Positions 4,805 to 9,850 of a stretch of 9,850 nucleotides of DNA are shown piece by piece. Position 1 is the stretch's first letter. Each line of letters opens with the position of its first letter. The translations under genes were made by a program, and so were the position numbers. This stretch comes from Betaproteobacteria bacterium (GTDB lineage: Bacteria > Pseudomonadota > Gammaproteobacteria > Burkholderiales > Rhodocyclaceae). The notes below the pieces were generated by a model that saw nothing but the letters and a program-made list of their open reading frames with translations, made no database searches and was not told the DNA's origin. The stretch is from contig BNUB01000086.1 of NCBI GenBank assembly GCA_025997045.1, positions 1-9,850 on the forward strand, written 5' to 3'.

Positions 4805-5539
4805 CGGGCCTTGCCAGTTGCGCACTGCCTCGACCATTTGTTGCGCCTTGTCCAGATCCCCTGCTTTTGCGTAAGTCTCGATCAGGGCACTCGCCGCCGC
4901 AGCTTGTTGTTCCCAGACTTTTTCCGCACTGTTAAAGCTTTTCATTTCATCAAACATTTTCCGCGCCAGCTCAATATCTCCCGATATAACATAAGCGTAA
5001 ACCAAACCGGGGGTCGTGGGCACCAGTACAAGCGGAACTGTTTCCAGATCCCCCTGGCATTTGATGAACTCAAATATCTCCTGCGCCCTGCCAATATTTC
5101 CGCCGCGTCCATAGCAACTACTCAAGCGGACGACTGCCATGACGCGCAGCAAGCGTAATTTGCGCAGCAACAGAATACTTTTATCCTGGCCAAAATCATG
5201 AAAAAGTCTGTACGCACGCTCAAGGTCTTCCACCTTGTCACGGGGCGAATTGCAATAAGCCAAAATCAGGTAAAAAGCGGCTTCTGCACGTAAAATCCGT
5301 TGCGCCTTCGATCTGCCCAAACTTTGCATGGCCGCAAGAATTTTCCGCGCCTCGGCAATGTTCCCGTCCCGACAACACACCGCAACACGCGCACAGGACG
5401 CCCTGGCTTCTTCAGCCCGACGCCGCGCTCCGGCCTGAAAGGGCCACAACAGTTTCTGAATCAAGCGATCCAAGGTGGCAGACGGCGTCTTCCACAGTAT
5501 CACGCTGACGATGCAGAGCACCAGGGCAAATACGTTCAT
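4724..5539 (-). CDS. Membrane-anchored TPR/PPR-like helical repeat protein
   Basis: The 271-residue product has one N-terminal membrane segment (VFALVLCIVSVILW, 3-16) and then a basic region (AGARRRAEEAR), so the rest probably faces the cytoplasm. It contains at least four helical repeats of about 35 residues spaced unevenly. Their shared core is G-[DN]-[IL]-x-x-A-[RQ]-x-[IM]-[FVL], at 58-72 (DGNIAEARKILAAMQ), 147-159 (GNIGRAQEIFEFI), 185-200 (SGDIELARKMFDEMK) and 226-240 (AGDLDKAQQMVEAVR). The spacing and the xMFDEMK pattern are nearer to PPR motifs than to standard TPR. Its role is unknown; repeat scaffolds usually bind protein or RNA. It starts 18 bp after the upstream acyltransferase with a strong GGAGGG ribosome site, so it should be cotranscribed with the lipid A genes. 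The last few codons overlap the truncated plus-strand frame. Confidence 0.7.
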   Translation of the reverse strand: MNVFALVLCIVSVILWKTPSATLDRLIQKLLWPFQAGARRRAEEARASCARVAVCCRDGNIAEARKILAAMQSLGRSKAQRILRAEAAFYLILAYCNSPRDKVEDLERAYRLFHDFGQDKSILLLRKLRLLRVMAVVRLSSCYGRGGNIGRAQEIFEFIKCQGDLETVPLVLVPTTPGLVYAYVISGDIELARKMFDEMKSFNSAEKVWEQQAAAASALIETYAKAGDLDKAQQMVEAVRNWQGPSEKFQHWHQQVSSVMKAYSPANCMRH

Positions 5540-5557
5540 CGGAATTATCCCTCCTGC

Positions 5558-6442
5558 TTACGCCGGATAAATTTTCTGCTCGCCTTCGGGTCGGGTCTTG
5601 AAACGGCGATGCACCCAGTAATACTGTTCAGGCATCGTGCGCACCACGCCTTCAAGCCAGGCGTTCATGCGCCGGGTGTCGGCCTCGACATCGGCGGTGG
5701 GAAAATCTGCCCATGGCTCGCCGATCTCCAGCACGTAGCCGCTGCTGCCCGGCAACATGCGGGTCACGCACGGCACTACCCGCGCCCGCGCCAGACGGGA
5801 CAGACGGGACAGGCCGGTGATGGTGGCGGCGTTGACGCCGAAAAAAGGTACGAAGATCGCATCCTTGCGTCCGTAATCCATGTCGGGCAGGTAATAAAAG
5901 GGCCGCCCCGCCTTCATCGCCTTGACCGCTCCCCGCACCCCATCCTGACGGGCGAGCAGGAGCTGGTCGCCGAAGCGGCTGCGACCGTAATGGAGCCAGT
6001 AGTCAAGCACGGGATTTTTCTTCTGACGCGCATAGATGCTCACCACGTCAAACTGCATCGCCAGGCGCGCGCCGCCCACATCCAGCCCGACAAAATGCGG
6101 CGCCAGCAAAATCACCGGCGTACCGGCGCTTTGAAGTGCGCTCAGGTGTTCCGCGCCTTCAAAGCGGACGATGCGCTCCAGGCGTTCCTGCGACGCCCAC
6201 CACAGCAAGCCGCGTTCGAGCAGGCTACGCCCGAGGGCCTGAAAATGCCGTCGCGCCAGCCGCCGCCGCGCCGTGAGGTCGAGCTCGGGAAAGCACAGCG
6301 TGAGGTTGGTCATCACCACCCGCCGCCGTGATCGTCCCAGCAGATAGAGCACGTTCCCCAGGCTCCGCCCCAAAAACGCGAGTAGCGGCAGCGGCAGCAC
6401 GTGCAGCAACCAGAAGAGGGATATCAGCAGGCGGGTGATCAT
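5558..6442 (-). CDS. Lipid A biosynthesis acyltransferase (HtrB/LpxL-LpxM family), second copy in operon
   Basis: This enzyme adds a secondary acyl chain to lipid A at the cytoplasmic face of the inner membrane, using acyl-ACP. The 294 residues match the family length. The N-terminal hydrophobic anchor (MITRLLISLFWLLHVLPLPL) is followed by the catalytic HX4D motif HFVGLD (His116, Asp121) in the context LLAPHFVGLDVGGARL. Next come the family block YLPDMDYGRKDAIFVPFFGV (about 184-203) and the ending PEQYYWVHRRFKTRP. Its ATG overlaps the stop of the upstream paralogue as ATGA, so the two are translationally coupled. The two copies are clearly divergent paralogues and probably acylate different positions or use different chain lengths. 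Which one corresponds to LpxL or LpxM cannot be settled here. Confidence 0.9.
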   Translation of the reverse strand: MITRLLISLFWLLHVLPLPLLAFLGRSLGNVLYLLGRSRRRVVMTNLTLCFPELDLTARRRLARRHFQALGRSLLERGLLWWASQERLERIVRFEGAEHLSALQSAGTPVILLAPHFVGLDVGGARLAMQFDVVSIYARQKKNPVLDYWLHYGRSRFGDQLLLARQDGVRGAVKAMKAGRPFYYLPDMDYGRKDAIFVPFFGVNAATITGLSRLSRLARARVVPCVTRMLPGSSGYVLEIGEPWADFPTADVEADTRRMNAWLEGVVRTMPEQYYWVHRRFKTRPEGEQKIYPA

Positions 6443-7323
6443 GTTTCGCTCGTTTTTTCATTATCCGGGGCCTCGTCACGCGCATGACGGGGCCGTTTAT
6501 AGCGGTTGTATCCCCACAGATATTGCTGCGGACATTGGCGGATCAGGCGTTCGACCTCGCGGTTCATCGCCGCGCAGCGTGCGCTCAGGTCGCCCACAGC
6601 CTCCTCCACCGGCGGCGCATAGTGCAGCGCGTAGCCCTGTCCTCGCGGCAGGCGCTCGGCCCAGATGTAGAACGTCCGCACCCCGCGCACTTCCGCCAGC
6701 CGTGCACCCAGCGTCATCGTCCACGCCGGACGGCCAAAAAAATCCACCCACACCCCCTCCCCTTCGCCGGGCACCTGATCGGGCAGCATCCCCACCATAC
6801 CGTGCGTGCGCAGGGTTTTGAGCAATTGCCGCACCCCGGAGAAATCGGCGGGCGCAGTCGTCACCAGCCCGCGCACACGCCCGGCCTGCATCAAGGGTTC
6901 GAGCGCACGGTAACGCGGCGGGCGATACAGCACGACCAGCGGTTTCCCCGCCGCGTGGGCGCAGTATTGTGCGGTGATCTCGAAACAGCCCAGATGCGGC
7001 GTGATAAAGAGGATGCCGGCGCCGTCACGGAGCGCGGCGTCGACCGCCTCCCAGCCATGAACCGTCTTCACCTGCGCCAGCACCTCGTCGAGCGGACGCA
7101 GCCACAGCCACGGCAGCTCGAACGACGCCCGCCCGGCCTCGAGGATCGCCTGTCGCAGCACGGCGGGGTCTATCATCCCCAGCGCCTGTTCAAGATTGGC
7201 GCGAAAATGATGCCGGTAACGGGGGGAAAGCCGCCACACCAGCCAGCCGACCACGCCCCCCAGCGCATGGAGCCACGCCAGCGGCAAACGGGCAAGCAGA
7301 CGAAACAGGAAATCAATCAACAC
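6439..7323 (-). CDS. Lipid A biosynthesis acyltransferase (HtrB/LpxL family), first copy in operon
   Basis: This is the first gene of the operon and encodes a 294-residue late lipid A acyltransferase, acting on a Kdo2-lipid A precursor at the inner membrane. After the hydrophobic N-terminus (LIDFLFRLLARLPLAWLHAL) comes the HX4E catalytic motif HLGCFE (His110, Glu115), in LFITPHLGCFEITAQY. The later blocks are MLPDQVPGEGEGVWVDFFG and the ending CPQQYLWGYNRYKRP. The start is a GTG at 7321-7323, with only a weak GGA upstream; an in-frame TTG follows as the next codon. The acidic catalytic residue (Glu) differs from the Asp of its neighbour. The gene diverges from metK across a 217-bp gap that holds the metK promoter and leader. 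I saw no clear promoter for this operon. Confidence 0.9.
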   Translation of the reverse strand: MLIDFLFRLLARLPLAWLHALGGVVGWLVWRLSPRYRHHFRANLEQALGMIDPAVLRQAILEAGRASFELPWLWLRPLDEVLAQVKTVHGWEAVDAALRDGAGILFITPHLGCFEITAQYCAHAAGKPLVVLYRPPRYRALEPLMQAGRVRGLVTTAPADFSGVRQLLKTLRTHGMVGMLPDQVPGEGEGVWVDFFGRPAWTMTLGARLAEVRGVRTFYIWAERLPRGQGYALHYAPPVEEAVGDLSARCAAMNREVERLIRQCPQQYLWGYNRYKRPRHARDEAPDNEKTSET

Positions 7324-7343
7324 GGCAATCCAGCATAAAAAAT

Positions 7344-7371
7344 TTGACCACGCCCGCAGGCAATCTATAAT
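7344..7371 (+). promoter_or_regulatory. Sigma-70 promoter of metK
   Basis: TTGACC (7344-7349) and TATAAT (7366-7371) are 16 bp apart, a near-consensus pair. Transcription would start near 7378, at the foot of the first stem of the leader and about 160 nt before the metK ATG. Confidence 0.75.
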
Positions 7372-7377
7372 TGTGCC

Positions 7378-7530
7378 TCAGCCGCCGAGTTAACTCGACA
7401 ACTTGCAGGGCGGCACACTGACAGCAAGCGAGCCATCAGTGAGCGACAAGTACTGCTAAAGCGTCAGCTGCTCGCCGAAATCCCCGGAGCTGGCTACGAC
7501 GCCAAGAGCTTTGGGGATTTTTCATTTTTT
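7378..7530 (+). promoter_or_regulatory. Structured metK leader, candidate attenuator or riboswitch
   Basis: Reading from the promoter, the leader holds three features. First, GCCGCC (7381-7386) pairs with GGCGGC (7409-7414) around the palindrome GAGTTAACTC. Second, CACTGA (7416-7421) pairs with TCAGTG (7436-7441) around a loop containing GCGAGC (7428-7433). Third, GCTCGC at 7470-7475 is fully complementary to that loop, allowing a pseudoknot. The leader ends in a terminator-like hairpin. Stems, possible pseudoknot and terminator in front of a SAM synthase gene fit a SAM-responsive control element. It does not match the SAM or SAH riboswitch consensus sequences that I can recall. Function is inference; the pairings are seen directly. 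Confidence 0.5.
7478..7530 (+). terminator. Intrinsic terminator-like hairpin just before metK
   Basis: The arm AAATCCCCGGAGCT (7478-7491) pairs with AGCTTTGGGGATTT (7507-7520) over 14 base pairs, two of them G-U, and the loop holds a further GGC/GCC pairing. It is followed by TTTTT, CA and TTTTTT up to the ribosome site GGAG at 7531. No plus-strand gene lies upstream, so it must act on the metK leader transcript. It would need conditional read-through for metK, an essential gene, to be expressed. Confidence 0.75.
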
Positions 7531-7540
7531 GGAGCAGCAT

Positions 7541-8707
7541 ATGTCTACAGAATTTCTCTTCACCTCGGAATCGGTCTCTGAAGGCCATCCCGACAAGGTT
7601 GCCGACCAAATCTCCGATGGCGTGCTCGACGCCATTTTCGCCGCCGACCCACAAGGCCGGGTCGCCTGCGAAACCCTGGTCTCGACCGGCCTGATCGTGA
7701 TCTCGGGCGAAATCACCACCACTGCGGCAGTCAATTACCGCGACATCGCCCAGGATGTCGTGCGTCGCATCGGCTACGACGACTCCGAAATCGGCTTCGA
7801 TTACAAGAGCTGCGCGGTGCTGTCGGCGATCAACCGCCAGTCGCCCGACATCGCCCAGGGCGTCAACGAAGGTGAAGGCATCGACCTCGACCAGGGCGCG
7901 GGCGACCAGGGCTTGATGTTCGGCTACGCCACCCGCGAGACCCCCGCCCTGATGCCGCTGCCGATCTATTATGCTCACCGCATCATGCAGCGGCAGGCCG
8001 AAGTGCGCAAAGACGGGCGTCTGCCCTGGCTGCGCCCCGACGCCAAGAGCCAGCTCACGGTGAAATACGTCGACGGCAAACCGGTCGCCATCGACACCGT
8101 GGTGGTCTCCACCCAACACTCGCCCGACATCGCGCACGAAACGCTCTCCGAAGCGGTGATCGAAGAGATCATCAAGCCGGTACTGCCCAAAGAGCTCTTG
8201 CAGGGCAAGGTGCGCTACCTGATCAACCCCACCGGTCGCTTCGTCGTCGGCGGCCCGCACGGCGATTGCGGCCTCACCGGGCGCAAGATCATCGTCGACA
8301 CCTACGGCGGCGCGGCCCACCACGGCGGCGGCGCGTTCTCGGGCAAGGATCCCTCCAAGGTCGACCGCTCGGCCGCCTACGCCGGGCGTTACGTGGCCAA
8401 AAACGTGGTTGCGGCCGGACTCGCCGATCGCTGCGAAGTGCAAATCGCCTACGCCATCGGCGTCGCCAGACCGGTGAGCCTGATGGTCAGCACCTTCGGC
8501 ACCGGCAAGATCAGCGACGAAAAAATCGCCGAACTCATCAGTCGCCACTTCGACCTGCGTCCGAAAGCCATCATCCAGACCCTCGACCTGTTGCGCCCGA
8601 TCTATTCCAAAACCGCCGCCTACGGCCACTTTGGCCGCGACGAACCGGAATTCACCTGGGAACAAACCGACAAAGCCGCCGCGCTGGCGGCAGACGCGGG
8701 AATCTGA
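7541..8707 (+). CDS. metK: S-adenosylmethionine synthase
   Basis: The enzyme makes S-adenosylmethionine from methionine and ATP, releasing phosphate and diphosphate; it is cytosolic and tetrameric with Mg2+ and K+. The 388 residues match the family (E. coli 384). Signature motifs are GHPDK (15-19), the hexapeptide GAGDQG (119-124) and the glycine-rich [12 protein letters not shown] (262-273), followed by [11 protein letters not shown] see no missing catalytic residue. The ATG at 7541 is preceded by GGAG six bases upstream. A TTG at 7511 in the same frame would add ten residues read through the terminator arm and is unlikely. The gene has its own promoter and a structured leader, diverges from the lipid A operon, and stands alone. 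The gene after it is on the other strand, so there is no ahcY behind it as in some related genomes. Confidence 0.98.
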   Translation: MSTEFLFTSESVSEGHPDKVADQISDGVLDAIFAADPQGRVACETLVSTGLIVISGEITTTAAVNYRDIAQDVVRRIGYDDSEIGFDYKSCAVLSAINRQSPDIAQGVNEGEGIDLDQGAGDQGLMFGYATRETPALMPLPIYYAHRIMQRQAEVRKDGRLPWLRPDAKSQLTVKYVDGKPVAIDTVVVSTQHSPDIAHETLSEAVIEEIIKPVLPKELLQGKVRYLINPTGRFVVGGPHGDCGLTGRKIIVDTYGGAAHHGGGAFSGKDPSKVDRSAAYAGRYVAKNVVAAGLADRCEVQIAYAIGVARPVSLMVSTFGTGKISDEKIAELISRHFDLRPKAIIQTLDLLRPIYSKTAAYGHFGRDEPEFTWEQTDKAAALAADAGI

Positions 8708-8713
8708 GGCATC

Positions 8714-8747
8714 CCGGGAACGTCTGGCTAACGCCTGGCGTTCCCGG
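8714..8747. terminator. Terminator-like hairpin between convergent metK and toxin genes
   Basis: CCGGGAACG (8714-8722) and CGTTCCCGG (8739-8747) form a perfect 9-bp stem with a 16-nt loop. It is seven bases past the metK stop and 16 bases before the end of the toxin gene. There is no T run on either strand, so its action as an intrinsic terminator would be weak. It may serve both converging transcripts. Confidence 0.5.
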
Positions 8748-8763
8748 AAAACCCTACCGCCAA

Positions 8764-9171
8764 TCAGCCCTGCTCCAAATACGCCGCAGGAGAAATGACC
8801 GCAACAGGAGAACGCTGAAAATCCTTGACATTGCGCGTAAAAATGTAATCAACTTTGAGGCGTATTGCGACCGCGCATTGCACCGCATCCTCGAAATCGG
8901 GAAAATCAAGTTTGAGCGCCTCTTCAATATCCGACGCTTTGGTATCCGTAATTTCAAGCACCTCAACTAAATCCTTGATCGTGTTTACGGCCTGTTCTGT
9001 GCCGATATGCTTTGCCACAATGTAATAAATATCCGTTACTGTTCCAGCCGAGATCACCCCCCCAATCTCTCCCGCCAGCACCCTCTGCAATAAATTGCGT
9101 GCACTGTCGTAGAAGGGTTGTCTCTGTACCAGATAATCTATAACGACATTCGTATCGAACAAAGCTTTCAT
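8764..9171 (-). CDS. PIN-domain ribonuclease toxin (VapC-like)
   Basis: The 135-residue product has the PIN fold layout. The first acidic residue is Asp6 in ALFDTNVVIDYL, the central acidic cluster is DFPDFEDAVQCAVA (89-102), and the last is in the strand DYIFTRNVKDF (Asp117). PIN toxins cut RNA using Mg2+ held by these acids. The pattern TDIYYI and TRNVKDFQ suits the PIN_3 type group. The start at 9169-9171 has GAGG upstream, eight bases after the stop of the small upstream gene, as in antitoxin-toxin operons. The RNA target cannot be read from the sequence. The pair lies right after metK and before an IS end, so it was probably acquired. Confidence 0.85.
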   Translation of the reverse strand: MKALFDTNVVIDYLVQRQPFYDSARNLLQRVLAGEIGGVISAGTVTDIYYIVAKHIGTEQAVNTIKDLVEVLEITDTKASDIEEALKLDFPDFEDAVQCAVAIRLKVDYIFTRNVKDFQRSPVAVISPAAYLEQG

Positions 9172-9179
9172 GACGACCT

Positions 9180-9434
9180 CTACTGGCGCGCCATCCGCTC
9201 GTCTCGAATCTTTTGCTCGTCAATATCAAAACCACGCAAAATGCCATCCAAACGTGCGAAGGCTTCAAGGCGCTTTTGTTTACGTGACACATCGGCACGC
9301 AATACATCCGTGGCCGCCTCGCGCAGAGGGGAAAGCGTGACCGTGTCGCCGATCACGCTCGCCATGACCCGCGCCGAGTCGATTCGGGCAAGAATCCACT
9401 CTGGCAACTGCGTACGCTCGATAACCGTTGTCAT
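9180..9434 (-). CDS. Antitoxin partner of the PIN-domain toxin
   Basis: This 84-residue protein is called an antitoxin from its size and its position 8 bp ahead of the PIN toxin. It opens MTTVIERTQLPEWILARI and continues through a helical, charged tail (SRKQKRLEAFARLDGILRG...). The later part would fit a toxin-wrapping helix; the first part could bind DNA, but I recognise no named antitoxin family. I chose the ATG at 9432-9434, with GAGG eight bases upstream. A TTG at 9458 would add eight residues and would overlap the ribosome site. A TATAAT-like box lies upstream, so the pair may repress its own promoter. Confidence 0.7.
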   Translation of the reverse strand: MTTVIERTQLPEWILARIDSARVMASVIGDTVTLSPLREAATDVLRADVSRKQKRLEAFARLDGILRGFDIDEQKIRDERMARQ

Positions 9435-9466
9435 GTTGTGCGCCTCGTGCTGGGTCAATAAGCGTA

Positions 9467-9472
9467 ATTATA
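9467..9472 (-). promoter_or_regulatory. Possible -10 box of the toxin-antitoxin operon
   Basis: Read on the minus strand this is a perfect TATAAT, 32 bp before the antitoxin ATG. No good -35 box lies at 16-18 bp. The nearby AATAAGCGTAATTAT is partly palindromic and could be an operator for autoregulation. Confidence 0.4.
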
Positions 9473-9577
9473 GCCTCATGACCGCATCAAGCGGAGCGAT
9501 CCGCCACACCAACGCCCACCCGGCGGAAGGTGCTCGCCGCACCTGGCCCTGCCCCGGAAACCCCGCCAACATCACGA
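9473..9577. other. Short intergenic stretch with no gene seen
   Basis: This GC-rich stretch lies between the toxin-antitoxin promoter and the IS end. I see no ribosome site, no coding periodicity and no repeat of note. Confidence 0.4.
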
Positions 9578-9607
9578 ATCCGTGAATTTATCATGTCACG
9601 GATTTTT
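9578..9607. terminator. Hairpin with T run at the IS boundary
   Basis: ATCCGTGA (9578-9585) and TCACGGAT (9596-9603) form an 8-bp stem with a 10-nt loop, followed on the plus strand by TTTTT. It spans the probable outer end of the insertion sequence (TGTCACGG from about 9594), so it may block transcription entering the element. It may also include target DNA on one side. Confidence 0.45.
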
Positions 9608-9850
9608 AGACTTGACCGATTTTGTAGTTTTAGGATTGTCCGCTTTTTGGTGCCTGGCGGGCGCTCAGGCAGCCTCTAACAATGGCGATCTCTTGTCCTC
9701 TCTGTCGTATTCGGCCAACTTCCTCGGCCCGTGAAAGATCGCCAGGCGTCCATCCAGATAGCGATGCAGCCGTACCTTCGCCTTGACGTAATGGCACCGA
9801 TGCGGGTCTGTCGGAATTTGCAGTGCCCGCCCCTCGAAACGCACACAATT
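9594..9850 (-). mobile_element. Insertion sequence end, ISNCY/IS1202-like, continuing past the window
   Basis: The stretch holds the transposase C-terminus and about 70 bp of non-coding end. That end has related, roughly repeated segments (read on the minus strand, GGACAATCCTAAAACTAC and GGTCAAGTCTAAAAATCC), as I recall for IS1202-group termini with GGACAATTCTA-type repeats. The probable outer end is TGTCACGG near 9594. The other end and any target duplication lie outside the window. Confidence 0.55.
9665..9850 (-). CDS. IS transposase, C-terminal part (ISNCY-like), 5' end outside window
   Basis: The frame is open from the window edge and gives 61 residues to the stop at 9665-9667. It includes HRCHYVKAKVRLHRYLDG, followed by RLAIFHGPRKLAEYD. 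This is the C-terminal beta-rich part seen after the DDE integrase core in ISNCY/IS1202-type transposases, where V-x-V-H-x-Y-x-D-G-x-L-A-x-F-H-G is typical. The catalytic core would lie beyond the right edge, so I cannot say whether the element is intact. The family is from memory, with fair confidence. Confidence 0.6.
   Translation of the reverse strand, partial: NCVRFEGRALQIPTDPHRCHYVKAKVRLHRYLDGRLAIFHGPRKLAEYDREDKRSPLLEAA

Noticed and set aside
5300..6331. 343-codon plus-strand frame opposite the TPR-like and acyltransferase genes
   Set aside because: It spans two well-supported minus-strand genes and reads as His/Arg/Pro-rich shadow sequence.
6484..7338. 284-codon plus-strand frame opposite the first acyltransferase
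   Set aside because: Composition is Arg/His/Gln-rich and it is fully explained by the minus-strand gene with HX4E motif.
7378..7475. Known SAH riboswitch or SAM-II riboswitch upstream of metK
   Set aside because: The conserved bases I recall for those families are not seen; the fold is reported only as a candidate new leader.
7436..8665. 409-codon minus-strand open frame opposite metK
   Set aside because: It is antisense to a clear metK with matching high-GC codon bias, no ribosome site and glycine/aspartate/valine-rich low-information sequence.
8266..8970. 234-codon plus-strand frame overlapping the metK 3' end and toxin gene
   Set aside because: It is arginine-rich out-of-frame metK sequence running into antisense of the PIN toxin.

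Overview
The window most resembles a chromosomal segment of a betaproteobacterium. The main basis is the arrangement of two adjacent HtrB/LpxL-type lipid A acyltransferases diverging from a Gram-negative-type metK, which as I recall is common in that class. High-GC codon use in these core genes agrees with this. No genus can be named from the sequence.

Layout. Positions 1-452 hold a NADAR-domain gene (minus strand, 3' end cut by the window edge). Positions about 460-830 are a decayed gap with a likely IS110-family transposase remnant. Positions 841-2235 carry three small minus-strand genes (GNAT acetyltransferase, SnoaL-like protein, second GNAT). These look like integron-derived cassettes: a degenerate 60-bp attC-like site separates two of them, and an attC-like half site holds the stop codon of the third. 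After a 26-bp palindrome come a secreted two-domain PepSY-like protein and a gap rich in extragenic repeats. Next is an EmrE-type small multidrug efflux gene set inside a 59-bp inverted repeat. Positions 3768-4476 are a group II intron whose reverse transcriptase gene has been reduced to its two ends. After it come a tRNA-like cloverleaf fold and a short, probably truncated plus-strand reading frame.

The conserved core runs from 4724 to 8707. A minus-strand operon has two lipid A late acyltransferases followed by a membrane-anchored TPR/PPR-like helical repeat protein. The divergent gene is metK (S-adenosylmethionine synthase). Its roughly 160-nt leader begins at a clear sigma-70 promoter, folds into successive stems and ends in a 14-bp terminator-like hairpin with a T run just before the ribosome binding site. 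This looks like a transcription attenuator or riboswitch-type leader, and it is the most interesting signal in the window.

Downstream of metK are a minus-strand antitoxin/PIN-domain toxin pair and, at the right edge, the 3' end of an insertion sequence related to the ISNCY/IS1202 group. The window is therefore a stable envelope/methionine core flanked on both sides by accessory DNA: cassettes, intron, IS fragments and a toxin-antitoxin module. I found no rRNA, no complete canonical tRNA and no CRISPR array.
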